Positions 43,552-51,510 of a DNA stretch of 63,881 nucleotides are shown here, one piece after another; the stretch's first letter is position 1, and every line of letters starts with the position of its first letter. The notes under the pieces are model-generated. The model was not told the origin of the DNA. It saw nothing but the letters and a program-made list of their open reading frames with translations, and ran no database searches. The DNA is from Roseburia sp. (GTDB lineage Bacteria; Bacillota; Clostridia; Lachnospirales; Lachnospiraceae): NCBI GenBank assembly GCA_017549185.1, contig JAFYVJ010000068.1:1-63881 (forward strand), written 5' to 3'. Both the position numbers and the translations under genes were made by a program.

Positions 43552-44943
43552 ATGAAAAAGAGATTAGTAAGTTTAGTGTTAAGCCTTGCTATGGTTGCTT
43601 CTTTATTCGCTGGATGTGGCGGAAGCAACAATGCAGATGCTAACGCAGACGCAAACGCAAACAATGATGCAGTTGTAAGCACAGAAGATGCTGCTACTCC
43701 TGCACCAGCTCCAGCAACAAAGATTACAGTTGCTGCATTTGAAGGTGGTTATGGTGCTGACCTTTGGAGAGAAGTTACAGCAGCATACACAGAAGTAACA
43801 GGTGTTGAGGTTGATTTAATTATCGACAAAGAGCTTGAAAACGTAATTGGACCATCTATGCAGGGTGGCGAATTCCCAGATGTTATCCATTTAGCAACAG
43901 GTCGTGCAGCTGGATTAACAGAACAGTTTATCAAAGATAACCTTATCACAGATATTACAGATGTATTATCTATGACAGTTCCAGGTGAATCTGCAAAAGT
44001 TTCTGACAAAATCGCTGGTGGTTTCACAGAAACAGCTTTAACAAACCCATACGGTGATGGCAAGACATACCTTGCTCCAATGTTCTACTCTCCATGTGGA
44101 TTATTCTACAATGCTGGCTTATTAGAAGAAAAAGGCTGGGCAGTTCCAACAACATGGGATGAAATGTGGGCATTAGGCGAGTTAGCAAAAGCTGAAGGTA
44201 TCGCTTTATTTACATATCCAACAGCAGGTTACTTCGATGCATTCCTTTATGCATTAATGTACTCTGTAGGTGGTGCTGATTTCTTCAACGCAGCTACAAA
44301 CTATGAAGAAGGCGTTTGGGATACAGCAGAAGGACAGAAAGTATTTGAAATCCTTGGTAAATTAGCTTCTTATACACATACTTCTACACCAGCTCAGGCC
44401 AACGGTGAAGACTTTACAAAGAACCAGCAGTTAGTATTAGATAACAAAGCAATCTTCATGCCAAATGGTACATGGATCGTTGGTGAAATGGCAGAAGCTC
44501 CAAGAGCAGAAGGCTTCAAATGGGGTATGACAGCTCTTCCAGCAGTAGAAGAAGGTGGAGACGGATACAGCTTTACATGGTTCGAACAGGCTTGGATTCC
44601 AGCAGGTGCTGTAAACCAGGATGCTGCTAAACAGTTCGTTGCATTCTTATACAGCGACAAAGCTTGTGAAATCTTTGCTAAATACAATGCTATCCAGCCA
44701 GTACTTGGTATCGCTGATAAATTAGAAGGCGACAACGTAATGTTCTACTCTATCTATGATAATGGTGCTAAAGCAGCTATGGGCGGATTTGCTCCATATG
44801 CATCAGTTGCAGGACTTGGAACAATTCAGGAAGTATTCTTTGATCCAATCAACTCTTTAGTTGAAGGTACAATGACAGTAGATCAATGGATCGAAAATAT
44901 CAAAGCAGCTACTGACCTTATGAGGGAAAACATTGTTAAATAA
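43552..44943 (+). CDS. ABC transporter sugar-binding lipoprotein, likely for galacto-N-biose/lacto-N-biose
   Basis: A 463-residue binding protein. A signal peptide with lipobox F-A-G-C (Cys22) is followed by an N-A-D-A-N-A-D-A-N linker (about 27-40), then a family 1 solute-binding fold (W-I-P-A-G-A near 360, typical of carbohydrate-binding proteins). ATG 43552 has GGAGGT five bases upstream. The codon choice (many GCT, ACA, GGT) suggests high expression. It heads the operon with two permeases, a GH112 phosphorylase and NahK, so the ligand is inferred to be Gal-beta-1,3-GalNAc/GlcNAc. The ATPase subunit is missing here and is probably a shared MsmK-type protein. Confidence 0.88.
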   Translation: MKKRLVSLVLSLAMVASLFAGCGGSNNADANADANANNDAVVSTEDAATPAPAPATKITVAAFEGGYGADLWREVTAAYTEVTGVEVDLIIDKELENVIGPSMQGGEFPDVIHLATGRAAGLTEQFIKDNLITDITDVLSMTVPGESAKVSDKIAGGFTETALTNPYGDGKTYLAPMFYSPCGLFYNAGLLEEKGWAVPTTWDEMWALGELAKAEGIALFTYPTAGYFDAFLYALMYSVGGADFFNAATNYEEGVWDTAEGQKVFEILGKLASYTHTSTPAQANGEDFTKNQQLVLDNKAIFMPNGTWIVGEMAEAPRAEGFKWGMTALPAVEEGGDGYSFTWFEQAWIPAGAVNQDAAKQFVAFLYSDKACEIFAKYNAIQPVLGIADKLEGDNVMFYSIYDNGAKAAMGGFAPYASVAGLGTIQEVFFDPINSLVEGTMTVDQWIENIKAATDLMRENIVK

Positions 44944-44956
44944 TGATTCTTATTGG

Positions 44957-44987
44957 GCGGCGGGCAGGTAAATGTCCGTCGCTTTTT
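44957..44987 (+). terminator. Attenuating terminator between binding protein and permease genes
   Basis: GCGGCGGGCA (44957-44966) pairs with TGTCCGTCGC (44973-44982), allowing G-T pairs, and is followed by TTTTT (44983-44987). Partial termination here would give more binding protein than permease, a common arrangement. Confidence 0.75.
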
Positions 44988-45027
44988 GTTTACTTAGACA
45001 TTTAATAAAAGAGAAGGAGTGACAGTC

Positions 45028-45918
45028 ATGAAAAATGGTATGGGAAGAAACCTTTTCCTTTTCGCATGTGTAGCACCTGCGACACTTTTGTTTTTCATTT
45101 TTATGGTTTTGCCAACGTTTAACGTTTTCCGAATGTCATTATTTGAAAGAGGGGCATATTCACCAACAGAGACATTTGTAGGATTCGCAAATTTCCAGTC
45201 GGCATTTGCAGATCCGAAATTTATTCGTTCCTGTCAAAACATGATTTTGATGATTGTGGTTGTAACAATTATTACATTTGGATTTGCAATTGTATTTGCA
45301 TCCATTCTTACTCGTGAAAATATTAAAGGAAAAAATATTTTCCGTGTTATTTTCTATATTCCGAATATTTTATCAGTAGTAGTAATTTCAGGTATTTTCT
45401 CAGCTATTTATAAACCGGAAAATGGTATGTTAAATAGTATTATCGGATTATTTAAACCGGAAGTTCTTGCCGACCCAATCCTTTGGAAGGGCGAACGTAT
45501 GGTTATGGTCAGCTTAGTTATTGCAATGGTATGGCAGGCAATCGGTTACTACATGGTTATGTATATGGCATCTATCTCAGCAGTTTCAGAAAGCTTATAC
45601 GAAAGTGCAGGACTTGATGGAGCAAACAGAATCCAGCAGTTCTTCATGATTACAATACCACTTATTTGGACAAATATTCGTACCACATTAACATTCTTTA
45701 TTATTTCTACTATCAATATGGCATTCTTGTTCGTAACAGCATTGACTTCAGGCGGTCCAAACGGAGCATCAGAAGTTGCTCTCAGCTATATGTATAAACA
45801 GAAAGATGCGGGTCTGTATGGTTATAGTATGGCGGTAGGTGTAATTATCTTCTTATTCTCCTTTGCATTATCCGGCATCGTTAATAAGATTACAGAACGT
45901 GAGCCATTAGAAATCTAG
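45028..45918 (+). CDS. ABC transporter permease (sugar), first subunit
   Basis: A 296-residue MalF-type permease with six helices and the EAA loop Y-E-S-A-G-L-D-G-A-N-R-I-Q-Q-F-F (about 190-205) that docks the ATPase. ATG 45028 has AAGGAG eight bases upstream, so GTG 45019 is unlikely. It pairs with the next gene, which follows after 11 bases. It should form the membrane channel of the galacto-N-biose/lacto-N-biose importer inferred from the operon. Confidence 0.9.
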   Translation: MKNGMGRNLFLFACVAPATLLFFIFMVLPTFNVFRMSLFERGAYSPTETFVGFANFQSAFADPKFIRSCQNMILMIVVVTIITFGFAIVFASILTRENIKGKNIFRVIFYIPNILSVVVISGIFSAIYKPENGMLNSIIGLFKPEVLADPILWKGERMVMVSLVIAMVWQAIGYYMVMYMASISAVSESLYESAGLDGANRIQQFFMITIPLIWTNIRTTLTFFIISTINMAFLFVTALTSGGPNGASEVALSYMYKQKDAGLYGYSMAVGVIIFLFSFALSGIVNKITEREPLEI

Positions 45919-45929
45919 GAGGTGGAGAG

Positions 45930-46811
45930 ATGAATAAGCAGAATGGTGGTACAAAATTATATAAATTCTTTATTTATTTTGTATTATTTGCATTAGCAAT
46001 TAGTATTGTAGTTCCGGTAGCCTGGGTATTTATGGCTTCTGTGAAAGAAAATAGTGAATTTTATGGAAACCCATGGACATTGCCAAATGGATTACATTGG
46101 GAAAACTTTGTAAATGCATGGAATAAGGCTTCAATGGGCGAGTACATGATTAATTCAGTTATCGTAACAGCATTGGCACTTGGCATACTCTTAGTGGTAG
46201 CACTTCCAGCGTCTTACGCGTTAGCCAGATTTAAATTTAAAGGCTGCAAATTATTAAATACTGCATTTATGGCAGGTTTGTTTATTAATGTAAACTATAT
46301 TGTTGTTCCGATTTTCTTAATGTTAAGAGATGGTAATAATTGGTTGATGAAGGTGTTCGGACAGGGCTTCCTTTTGAATAATCTTTTTGTGTTAGCAGTT
46401 GTATATGCGGCAACAGCATTGCCATTTACAATTTATTTGTTATCCGGTTATTTTGTTACACTTCCTCATGATTATGAAGAAGCTGCATATATTGATGGTG
46501 CAGGATTTGTTACAACAATGGTTCAGATTATTTTCCCAATGGCAAAACCATCTATCATTACAGTTATTTTATTTAACTTCTTATCATTCTGGAATGAATA
46601 TATCATTTCTATGACATTGATGAGTGGAATGGGTGCACAGAAAACATTGCCGGTAGGTTTATTAAACCTTATGCAGGCACAGCAGGCAGCAGCGCAGTAT
46701 GGTATGATGTATGCAGGTTTGGTAATGGTAATGGTACCAACATTAATTCTTTATATCTGTGTTCAGAAACAGTTGACCCAGGGTATGACAATGGGTGGAT
46801 TAAAGGGCTAA
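45930..46811 (+). CDS. ABC transporter permease (sugar), second subunit
   Basis: A 293-residue MalG-type permease with six helices and the EAA loop Y-E-E-A-A-Y-I-D-G-A-G (about 179-189). It ends with K-Q-L-T-Q-G-M-T-M-G-G-L-K-G, the usual C-terminus of this subfamily (typically G-x-x-x-G-A-x-K-G). AGGAGGTGGAG precedes the ATG. Partner of the preceding permease; no ATPase gene is in the operon. Confidence 0.9.
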   Translation: MNKQNGGTKLYKFFIYFVLFALAISIVVPVAWVFMASVKENSEFYGNPWTLPNGLHWENFVNAWNKASMGEYMINSVIVTALALGILLVVALPASYALARFKFKGCKLLNTAFMAGLFINVNYIVVPIFLMLRDGNNWLMKVFGQGFLLNNLFVLAVVYAATALPFTIYLLSGYFVTLPHDYEEAAYIDGAGFVTTMVQIIFPMAKPSIITVILFNFLSFWNEYIISMTLMSGMGAQKTLPVGLLNLMQAQQAAAQYGMMYAGLVMVMVPTLILYICVQKQLTQGMTMGGLKG

Positions 46812-46824
46812 GGAGGTAAATAAT

Positions 46825-47031
46825 ATGAAGTTTATTAATGAAAATCCGGTCTTAAGAGTTGCATCCATTTTAGTATGTTTTCTTGCTGGCGTTATCCTTG
46901 TTTTCACTGGTTGGAAGCAGACAGGTGATTTGGGCGGATTAATTCAGATGTTAATTGGAGTAGCTGTTTTATTACTGGCACTTGCAATTTATAATGAACC
47001 ATATAGTGATAAAAGAAAAAATAAAAAATAA
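46825..47031 (+). CDS. Small two-helix membrane protein in the importer operon
   Basis: A 68-residue protein with two hydrophobic helices (about 9-27 and 38-55) and a basic C-terminal tail (D-K-R-K-N-K-K). AGGAGG lies upstream and the gene sits tightly between the permease and phosphorylase genes, so it is translated in the same operon. It reminds me of the DUF6903 small proteins that accompany such transporters in Lachnospiraceae, but I cannot confirm this. It may be an accessory subunit of the importer. Confidence 0.6.
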   Translation: MKFINENPVLRVASILVCFLAGVILVFTGWKQTGDLGGLIQMLIGVAVLLLALAIYNEPYSDKRKNKK

Positions 47032-47051
47032 AAAAGGATGGAATAAACATA

Positions 47052-49223
47052 ATGAGCGAAGCTATCAAAAAAACAGGACAAGTAACAATTCCAACCAATT
47101 TAGACATTGTTCCGGAAACAATTGAAATCTTAAAACGCTGGGGAGCAGATGCTATTCGTGACTGTGATGGTACAGAGTTCCCGGAAGAATTAACTAAAGT
47201 AGGAGCAAAGATTTACTCTACTTACTATACAACTCGTAAAGATAACGAGTGGGCAAAAGCAAATCCGGACGAAGTACAGCAGTGTTATATCATGACAGGT
47301 TTCTATACTGCAAAAGAAAGTGAATTAGCAATTCCTTTAATGAAGGGCATTTCTGATGAATTGATGCAGGTAAATAATAACGATGATATTAGACGCTGGT
47401 GGGAAGTTATCGACCGTACAGCTGATAAAATCGTTCCAGTTGATCAGTGGGAATACAACGAAGAAACTGGCTGTGTAGTAATTAAAGATGCAGAATTATT
47501 CCATGAATATACAGTAAGCTTTTTAGCATACTTAATCTGGGATCCGGTACATATGTACAATGCGGTAACAAATGATTGGAAAGATTTCGAACATCAGATT
47601 ACATTTGACGTTCGTCAGCCAAAGACACATAAATATTCTATGGAAAGACTTCGTAAATTCTGTGAAGAACATCCATATGTAAACGTAATTCGTTATACAA
47701 CATTCTTCCATCAGTTCACATTAATGTTTGATGAATTGAAACGTGAGAGATATGTAGACTGGTATGGTTATTCAGCTTCTGTTAGCCCATATATTTTAGA
47801 ACAGTTCGAAAAAGAAGTGGGTTACAAATTCAGACCAGAATATATCATTGACCAGGGATACTATAACAACCAGTATCGTGTGCCAAGCAAGGAATTCAAA
47901 GATTTCCAGGCATTCCAGCGTAGAGAAGTAGCAGCTCTTGCAAAAGAGATGGTAGATATTACACATGAATGTGGCAAAGAAGCGATGATGTTCTTAGGCG
48001 ATCACTGGATCGGAACAGAACCATTCATGCCAGAATTTGCAACTATTGGATTAGATGCAGTAGTAGGAAGTGTTGGTAACGGTAGTACTTTACGTTTAAT
48101 TTCTGATATTCCAGGTGTTAAATATACAGAAGGAAGATTCTTACCATACTTCTTCCCAGATACATTCCATGAAGGTGGAGATCCAGTAAAAGAAGCAAAA
48201 GAAAACTGGGTAACTGCAAGACGTGCGATTTTAAGAAGCCCTATCGATCGTATCGGTTACGGCGGATACTTAAAACTTGCATTAGATTTCCCTGAATTCA
48301 TTGATTATGTAGAAAGTGTATGTAACGAATTCCGTGAATTATACGAAAATGCAAAAGGTACTACAGCTCACTGCGTAAAAACAGTTGCAGTATTAAATAG
48401 CTGGGGTAAGATTCGTAGCTGGGGTTGCCATATGGTGCATCACGCATTGTATCAGAAACAGAACTACAGTTATGCAGGAATTATCGAAACATTAAGTGGT
48501 GCTCCATTTGATGTAAGATTCATTTCTTTTGATGATATTTTAGCTGACGCAAATGTATTAAAAGACATTGATGTAATTATCAACGTTGGTGATGCTGATA
48601 CAGCTCATACAGGTGGTGCAATCTGGGAAAATCCACAGGTTACAGCAGCTATTCGTGAGTTTGTATACAATGGTGGCGGTTTCATTGGTATTGGTGAACC
48701 TTCAGGACATCAGCACCAGGGTCGTTTCTTCCAGTTAGCAGGTATGCTTGGTGTAGAAAAAGAAACAGGCTTTACATTAAACTACGATAAATATAATTGG
48801 GAAGAACATCCGGATCACTTCATTCTTGCAGATACAACAAAACCAGTTGACTTTGGTGAAGGCAAGAAGAATATCTTTGCTTTTGAAGGCACAGAAATTT
48901 TAGTACAGAAAGAAAAAGAAGTACAGATGGCTGTAAATTCATTTGGTGAAGGTCGTTGTGTATACATCAGTGGTTTACCATACAGCTTCGAAAACAGCAG
49001 AACATTGTATCGTAGTATTTTGTGGAGTGCAAATGCAGAGGATGAATTAAACCGCTGGTTCTCTACAAACTACAACGTAGAAGTTCATGCATATGTAGCA
49101 AACGGAAAATACTGTGTTGTAAACAATACATACGAACCACAGGATACAGTTGTATACCGTGGAGACGGAAGCAGTTTCGAACTTCATTTAGAAGCAAATG
49201 AAATTAAGTGGTACGCTATTTAA
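47052..49223 (+). CDS. gnpA: GH112 1,3-beta-galactosyl-N-acetylhexosamine phosphorylase
   Basis: A 723-residue cytoplasmic enzyme that phosphorolyses galacto-N-biose and/or lacto-N-biose to galactose-1-phosphate plus GalNAc or GlcNAc. Length and sequence match GH112 along its whole course: a TIM barrel with G-D-H-W-I-G-T-E-P (Asp317, which I take as the general acid by analogy with the bifidobacterial enzyme), then G-G-F-I-G-I-G-E-P-S-G near 546 in the Rossmann-like domain, and a C-terminal beta domain. AGGATGG precedes the ATG. Preference for GNB (mucin) over LNB (milk) is inferred from the GH101 gene nearby; the sequence alone does not decide it. Confidence 0.93.
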   Translation: MSEAIKKTGQVTIPTNLDIVPETIEILKRWGADAIRDCDGTEFPEELTKVGAKIYSTYYTTRKDNEWAKANPDEVQQCYIMTGFYTAKESELAIPLMKGISDELMQVNNNDDIRRWWEVIDRTADKIVPVDQWEYNEETGCVVIKDAELFHEYTVSFLAYLIWDPVHMYNAVTNDWKDFEHQITFDVRQPKTHKYSMERLRKFCEEHPYVNVIRYTTFFHQFTLMFDELKRERYVDWYGYSASVSPYILEQFEKEVGYKFRPEYIIDQGYYNNQYRVPSKEFKDFQAFQRREVAALAKEMVDITHECGKEAMMFLGDHWIGTEPFMPEFATIGLDAVVGSVGNGSTLRLISDIPGVKYTEGRFLPYFFPDTFHEGGDPVKEAKENWVTARRAILRSPIDRIGYGGYLKLALDFPEFIDYVESVCNEFRELYENAKGTTAHCVKTVAVLNSWGKIRSWGCHMVHHALYQKQNYSYAGIIETLSGAPFDVRFISFDDILADANVLKDIDVIINVGDADTAHTGGAIWENPQVTAAIREFVYNGGGFIGIGEPSGHQHQGRFFQLAGMLGVEKETGFTLNYDKYNWEEHPDHFILADTTKPVDFGEGKKNIFAFEGTEILVQKEKEVQMAVNSFGEGRCVYISGLPYSFENSRTLYRSILWSANAEDELNRWFSTNYNVEVHAYVANGKYCVVNNTYEPQDTVVYRGDGSSFELHLEANEIKWYAI

Positions 49224-49248
49224 TATTATCTAAGAAAGGTATATTGCT

Positions 49249-50175
49249 ATGAAAAAACCAGTATTAGTAATTATGGCGGCTGGTATGGGTAGCCGTTATG
49301 GTGGATTAAAACAGATTGACCCAGTAGATGAGCAGGGACATATCATTATGGATTTTTCCATCTTTGATGCGAAAAGAGCAGGCTTTGAAAAAGTAGTTTT
49401 CATTATCAAAAAAGAAAATGAGGCAGATTTTAGAGAAGCAATCGGCAATCGTATTGAAAAAGTAATCGAAGTAGAATATGCATTCCAGGATTTAAATAAT
49501 ATTCCTGATGGTTATGAAGTACCTGCAGAACGTGTGAAACCTTGGGGTACAGCACATGCAGTATTAAGCTGTAAAGATATCGTTGATGGACCATTTGCAG
49601 TAATCAATGCAGATGACTACTACGGAAGAGATGCATTCCAGAAGATTTATGATTATTTATCAACACATGAAGATGATGATAAATATCGTTACACAATGGT
49701 TGGATACCAGTTGGAAAATACATTGACTGAAAATGGTCATGTAGCTCGTGGTGTTTGTGCAATGAACGAAGCCGGTGAATTGGTGAGTGTAACAGAACGT
49801 ACACGTATCGAGAAAAGAGACGGTGGTGCAGCATTTACAGAAGATGATGGTGCTACTTGGACAGCAGTTCCAACAGATGCAATCGTATCAATGAATATGT
49901 GGGGCTTTACAGCAAGTTTCTTAAAAGAAATCGAGAACGGTTTTGAAAGCTTTTTAGAAGAAGGCTTAAAGAAGAATCCATTAAAGTGTGAATACTTCTT
50001 ACCAACAGTAGTAAGTAATCTGCTTGCAGCAGAGAAAGCAACAGTGGCAGTTCTTACTTCTGAGGATAAATGGTATGGTGTTACATATAAAGAAGATAAA
50101 CCGGTTGTTGTGAATGCAATTAAAAATTTCAAAGAGACAGGTTTATATCCAGAACATTTATGGGGTGATAAATAA
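49249..50175 (+). CDS. Sugar nucleotidyltransferase (NDP-hexose pyrophosphorylase-like)
   Basis: A 308-residue nucleotidyltransferase with the NTP-binding signature M-A-A-G-M-G-S-R-Y-G-G-L-K (about 9-21) and the metal site N-A-D-D-Y-Y-G (about 119-125). The bifidobacterial pathway uses GalT and GalE at this step, and neither gene is in the window. Here the enzyme lies between the GH112 phosphorylase and NahK with overlap to the latter. Inference: it converts a sugar-1-phosphate from the pathway (Gal-1-P, GalNAc-1-P or GlcNAc-1-P) with UTP to a UDP-sugar. Substrate unproven. GAAAGG precedes the ATG. Confidence 0.75.
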   Translation: MKKPVLVIMAAGMGSRYGGLKQIDPVDEQGHIIMDFSIFDAKRAGFEKVVFIIKKENEADFREAIGNRIEKVIEVEYAFQDLNNIPDGYEVPAERVKPWGTAHAVLSCKDIVDGPFAVINADDYYGRDAFQKIYDYLSTHEDDDKYRYTMVGYQLENTLTENGHVARGVCAMNEAGELVSVTERTRIEKRDGGAAFTEDDGATWTAVPTDAIVSMNMWGFTASFLKEIENGFESFLEEGLKKNPLKCEYFLPTVVSNLLAAEKATVAVLTSEDKWYGVTYKEDKPVVVNAIKNFKETGLYPEHLWGDK

Positions 50176-51287
50176 TGAGCAGAGTTTCAGCAGAACAGAT
50201 TAAAGAAGCGATTGGCAATTTTGATTTTCAGGGTACTTATGTAGAAGATATGCCTTGGGGCAATGGACATATCAACGATACATTTTTACTTGTATTCGAA
50301 TCAGAAGAAAAGAAAACAATTCGATATATTTTACAGCGTATGAATAAAAATATTTTTACAAAGCCTGTAGAATTAATGGAAAATGTTGTAGGAGTAACTT
50401 CTTATCTTCGTAAGATTATTATCGAAAATGGCGGTGACCCAGCAAGAGAAACATTAAATGTAATTCCTGCAAAAGACGGAAAGAACTACTATGTAGATGC
50501 TACTGGAGAGTATTGGAGAGCATATGACTTTGTAGAAGATGCTACTTGTTTTGATCAGGTTGAAAAACCGGAAGATTTCTACGAAAGTGCAGTATCATTT
50601 GGTAATTTCCAGAGACTTCTTGCAGATTACCCAGCAGAGACACTCCATGAAACAATTGTAAACTTCCATAATACAAAGGTAAGATTTGCAACCTTTAAGA
50701 AAGCAGTGGAAGAAGATGTTATGGGAAGAGCAGCTGAAGTTGCAGAAGAAATTCAGTTTGTATTAGATCGTGAAGATGTTGCTAACTATTTTACAGATCT
50801 TTTAGAAGCAAACGAACTTCCACTTCGTGTTACACATAATGATACAAAGTTAAATAATATCATGATGGATAATGCGACAAGAAAAGGTATCTGTGTAATT
50901 GACTTAGATACTGTAATGCCAGGTCTTGCAATGAATGACTTTGGTGATTCAATTCGTTTTGGTGCAAGCACAGCAGCAGAAGATGAGCAGGATTTAGATA
51001 AAGTATGGTGCGACATGGATTTATTTGAACTTTACAGCAAAGGCTTTATCGAAGGCTGTGGTGGTAAGCTTACACAGAAAGAAATTGAACTTCTTCCAAT
51101 GGGAGCAAAGACAATGACTTTTGAATGTGGTATGAGATTCCTGACAGATTATTTGCAGGGAGATACATACTTCAAAATTCACAGACCAGGACACAACCTT
51201 GACAGATGCAGAACACAGTTTAAATTAGTTGCTGATATGGAAGCAAAGTGGGATGTAATGCAGGGAATTATCGCAAAATTATTGTAG
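50175..51287 (+). CDS. nahK: N-acetylhexosamine 1-kinase (copy 1)
   Basis: A 370-residue kinase of the APH/choline-kinase fold that phosphorylates GalNAc and GlcNAc at C1 with ATP. Motifs: W-G-N-G-H-I-N-D-T-F (about 28-37, nucleotide loop), T-H-N-D-T-K-L-N-N-I (about 220-229, catalytic Asp) and V-I-D-L-D-T-V-M-P (metal-binding Asp, about 242-250). It overlaps the preceding stop by one base (TAATG). It is the last gene of the importer operon. A near-duplicate lies at 60184, on the other side of the GH101 gene. Confidence 0.9.
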   Translation: MSRVSAEQIKEAIGNFDFQGTYVEDMPWGNGHINDTFLLVFESEEKKTIRYILQRMNKNIFTKPVELMENVVGVTSYLRKIIIENGGDPARETLNVIPAKDGKNYYVDATGEYWRAYDFVEDATCFDQVEKPEDFYESAVSFGNFQRLLADYPAETLHETIVNFHNTKVRFATFKKAVEEDVMGRAAEVAEEIQFVLDREDVANYFTDLLEANELPLRVTHNDTKLNNIMMDNATRKGICVIDLDTVMPGLAMNDFGDSIRFGASTAAEDEQDLDKVWCDMDLFELYSKGFIEGCGGKLTQKEIELLPMGAKTMTFECGMRFLTDYLQGDTYFKIHRPGHNLDRCRTQFKLVADMEAKWDVMQGIIAKLL

Positions 51288-51307
51288 TCTAATAATATAA
51301 AAATGCA

Positions 51308-51461
51308 GTAACTATTCAGAGCCAAGGCAATTTTCGTAAAATGCAGGCATTCAGCTTGCTGAAATGTATGCATTTTTGGAAATTTCTTTGGCGAGAAGCC
51401 AATATGAGCAAAACAGAAGCCTTGAAAAGGCGGTTTTGCGAATAGTGCTCTGAATAGTTAC
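51308..51461. repeat. MITE-like repeat, long copy with internal terminator hairpin
   Basis: A 154-bp element with inverted ends GTAACTATTCAGAGC and GCTCTGAATAGTTAC. The middle shares AATTTCTTTGGCGAGA with the copy at 63581. This copy has an extra hairpin: AAAATGCA (51338-51345) pairs with TGCATTTT (51369-51376) around TTCAGC/GCTGAA, with a T-run to 51377, which works as an intrinsic terminator. It fills the gap between nahK and the GH101 gene, separating the two transcripts. Confidence 0.8.
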
Positions 51462-51510
51462 AAAATGTAACTTATTAATCAATAATAAAAACGATAAGTA
51501 GGTAAATTAT

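Noticed and set aside
43618-43675. GCAGACGCAAACGC-type repeats near the start of the importer binding-protein gene as a DNA repeat element
   Set aside because: They encode the Asn-Ala-Asp linker usual after the lipidated cysteine of such proteins; simple coding low complexity.
43359-43682. Minus-strand frame of 107 codons over the importer promoter and binding-protein start
   Set aside because: It crosses the promoter region and antisense signal-peptide and linker codons, has no ribosome site and no family features.
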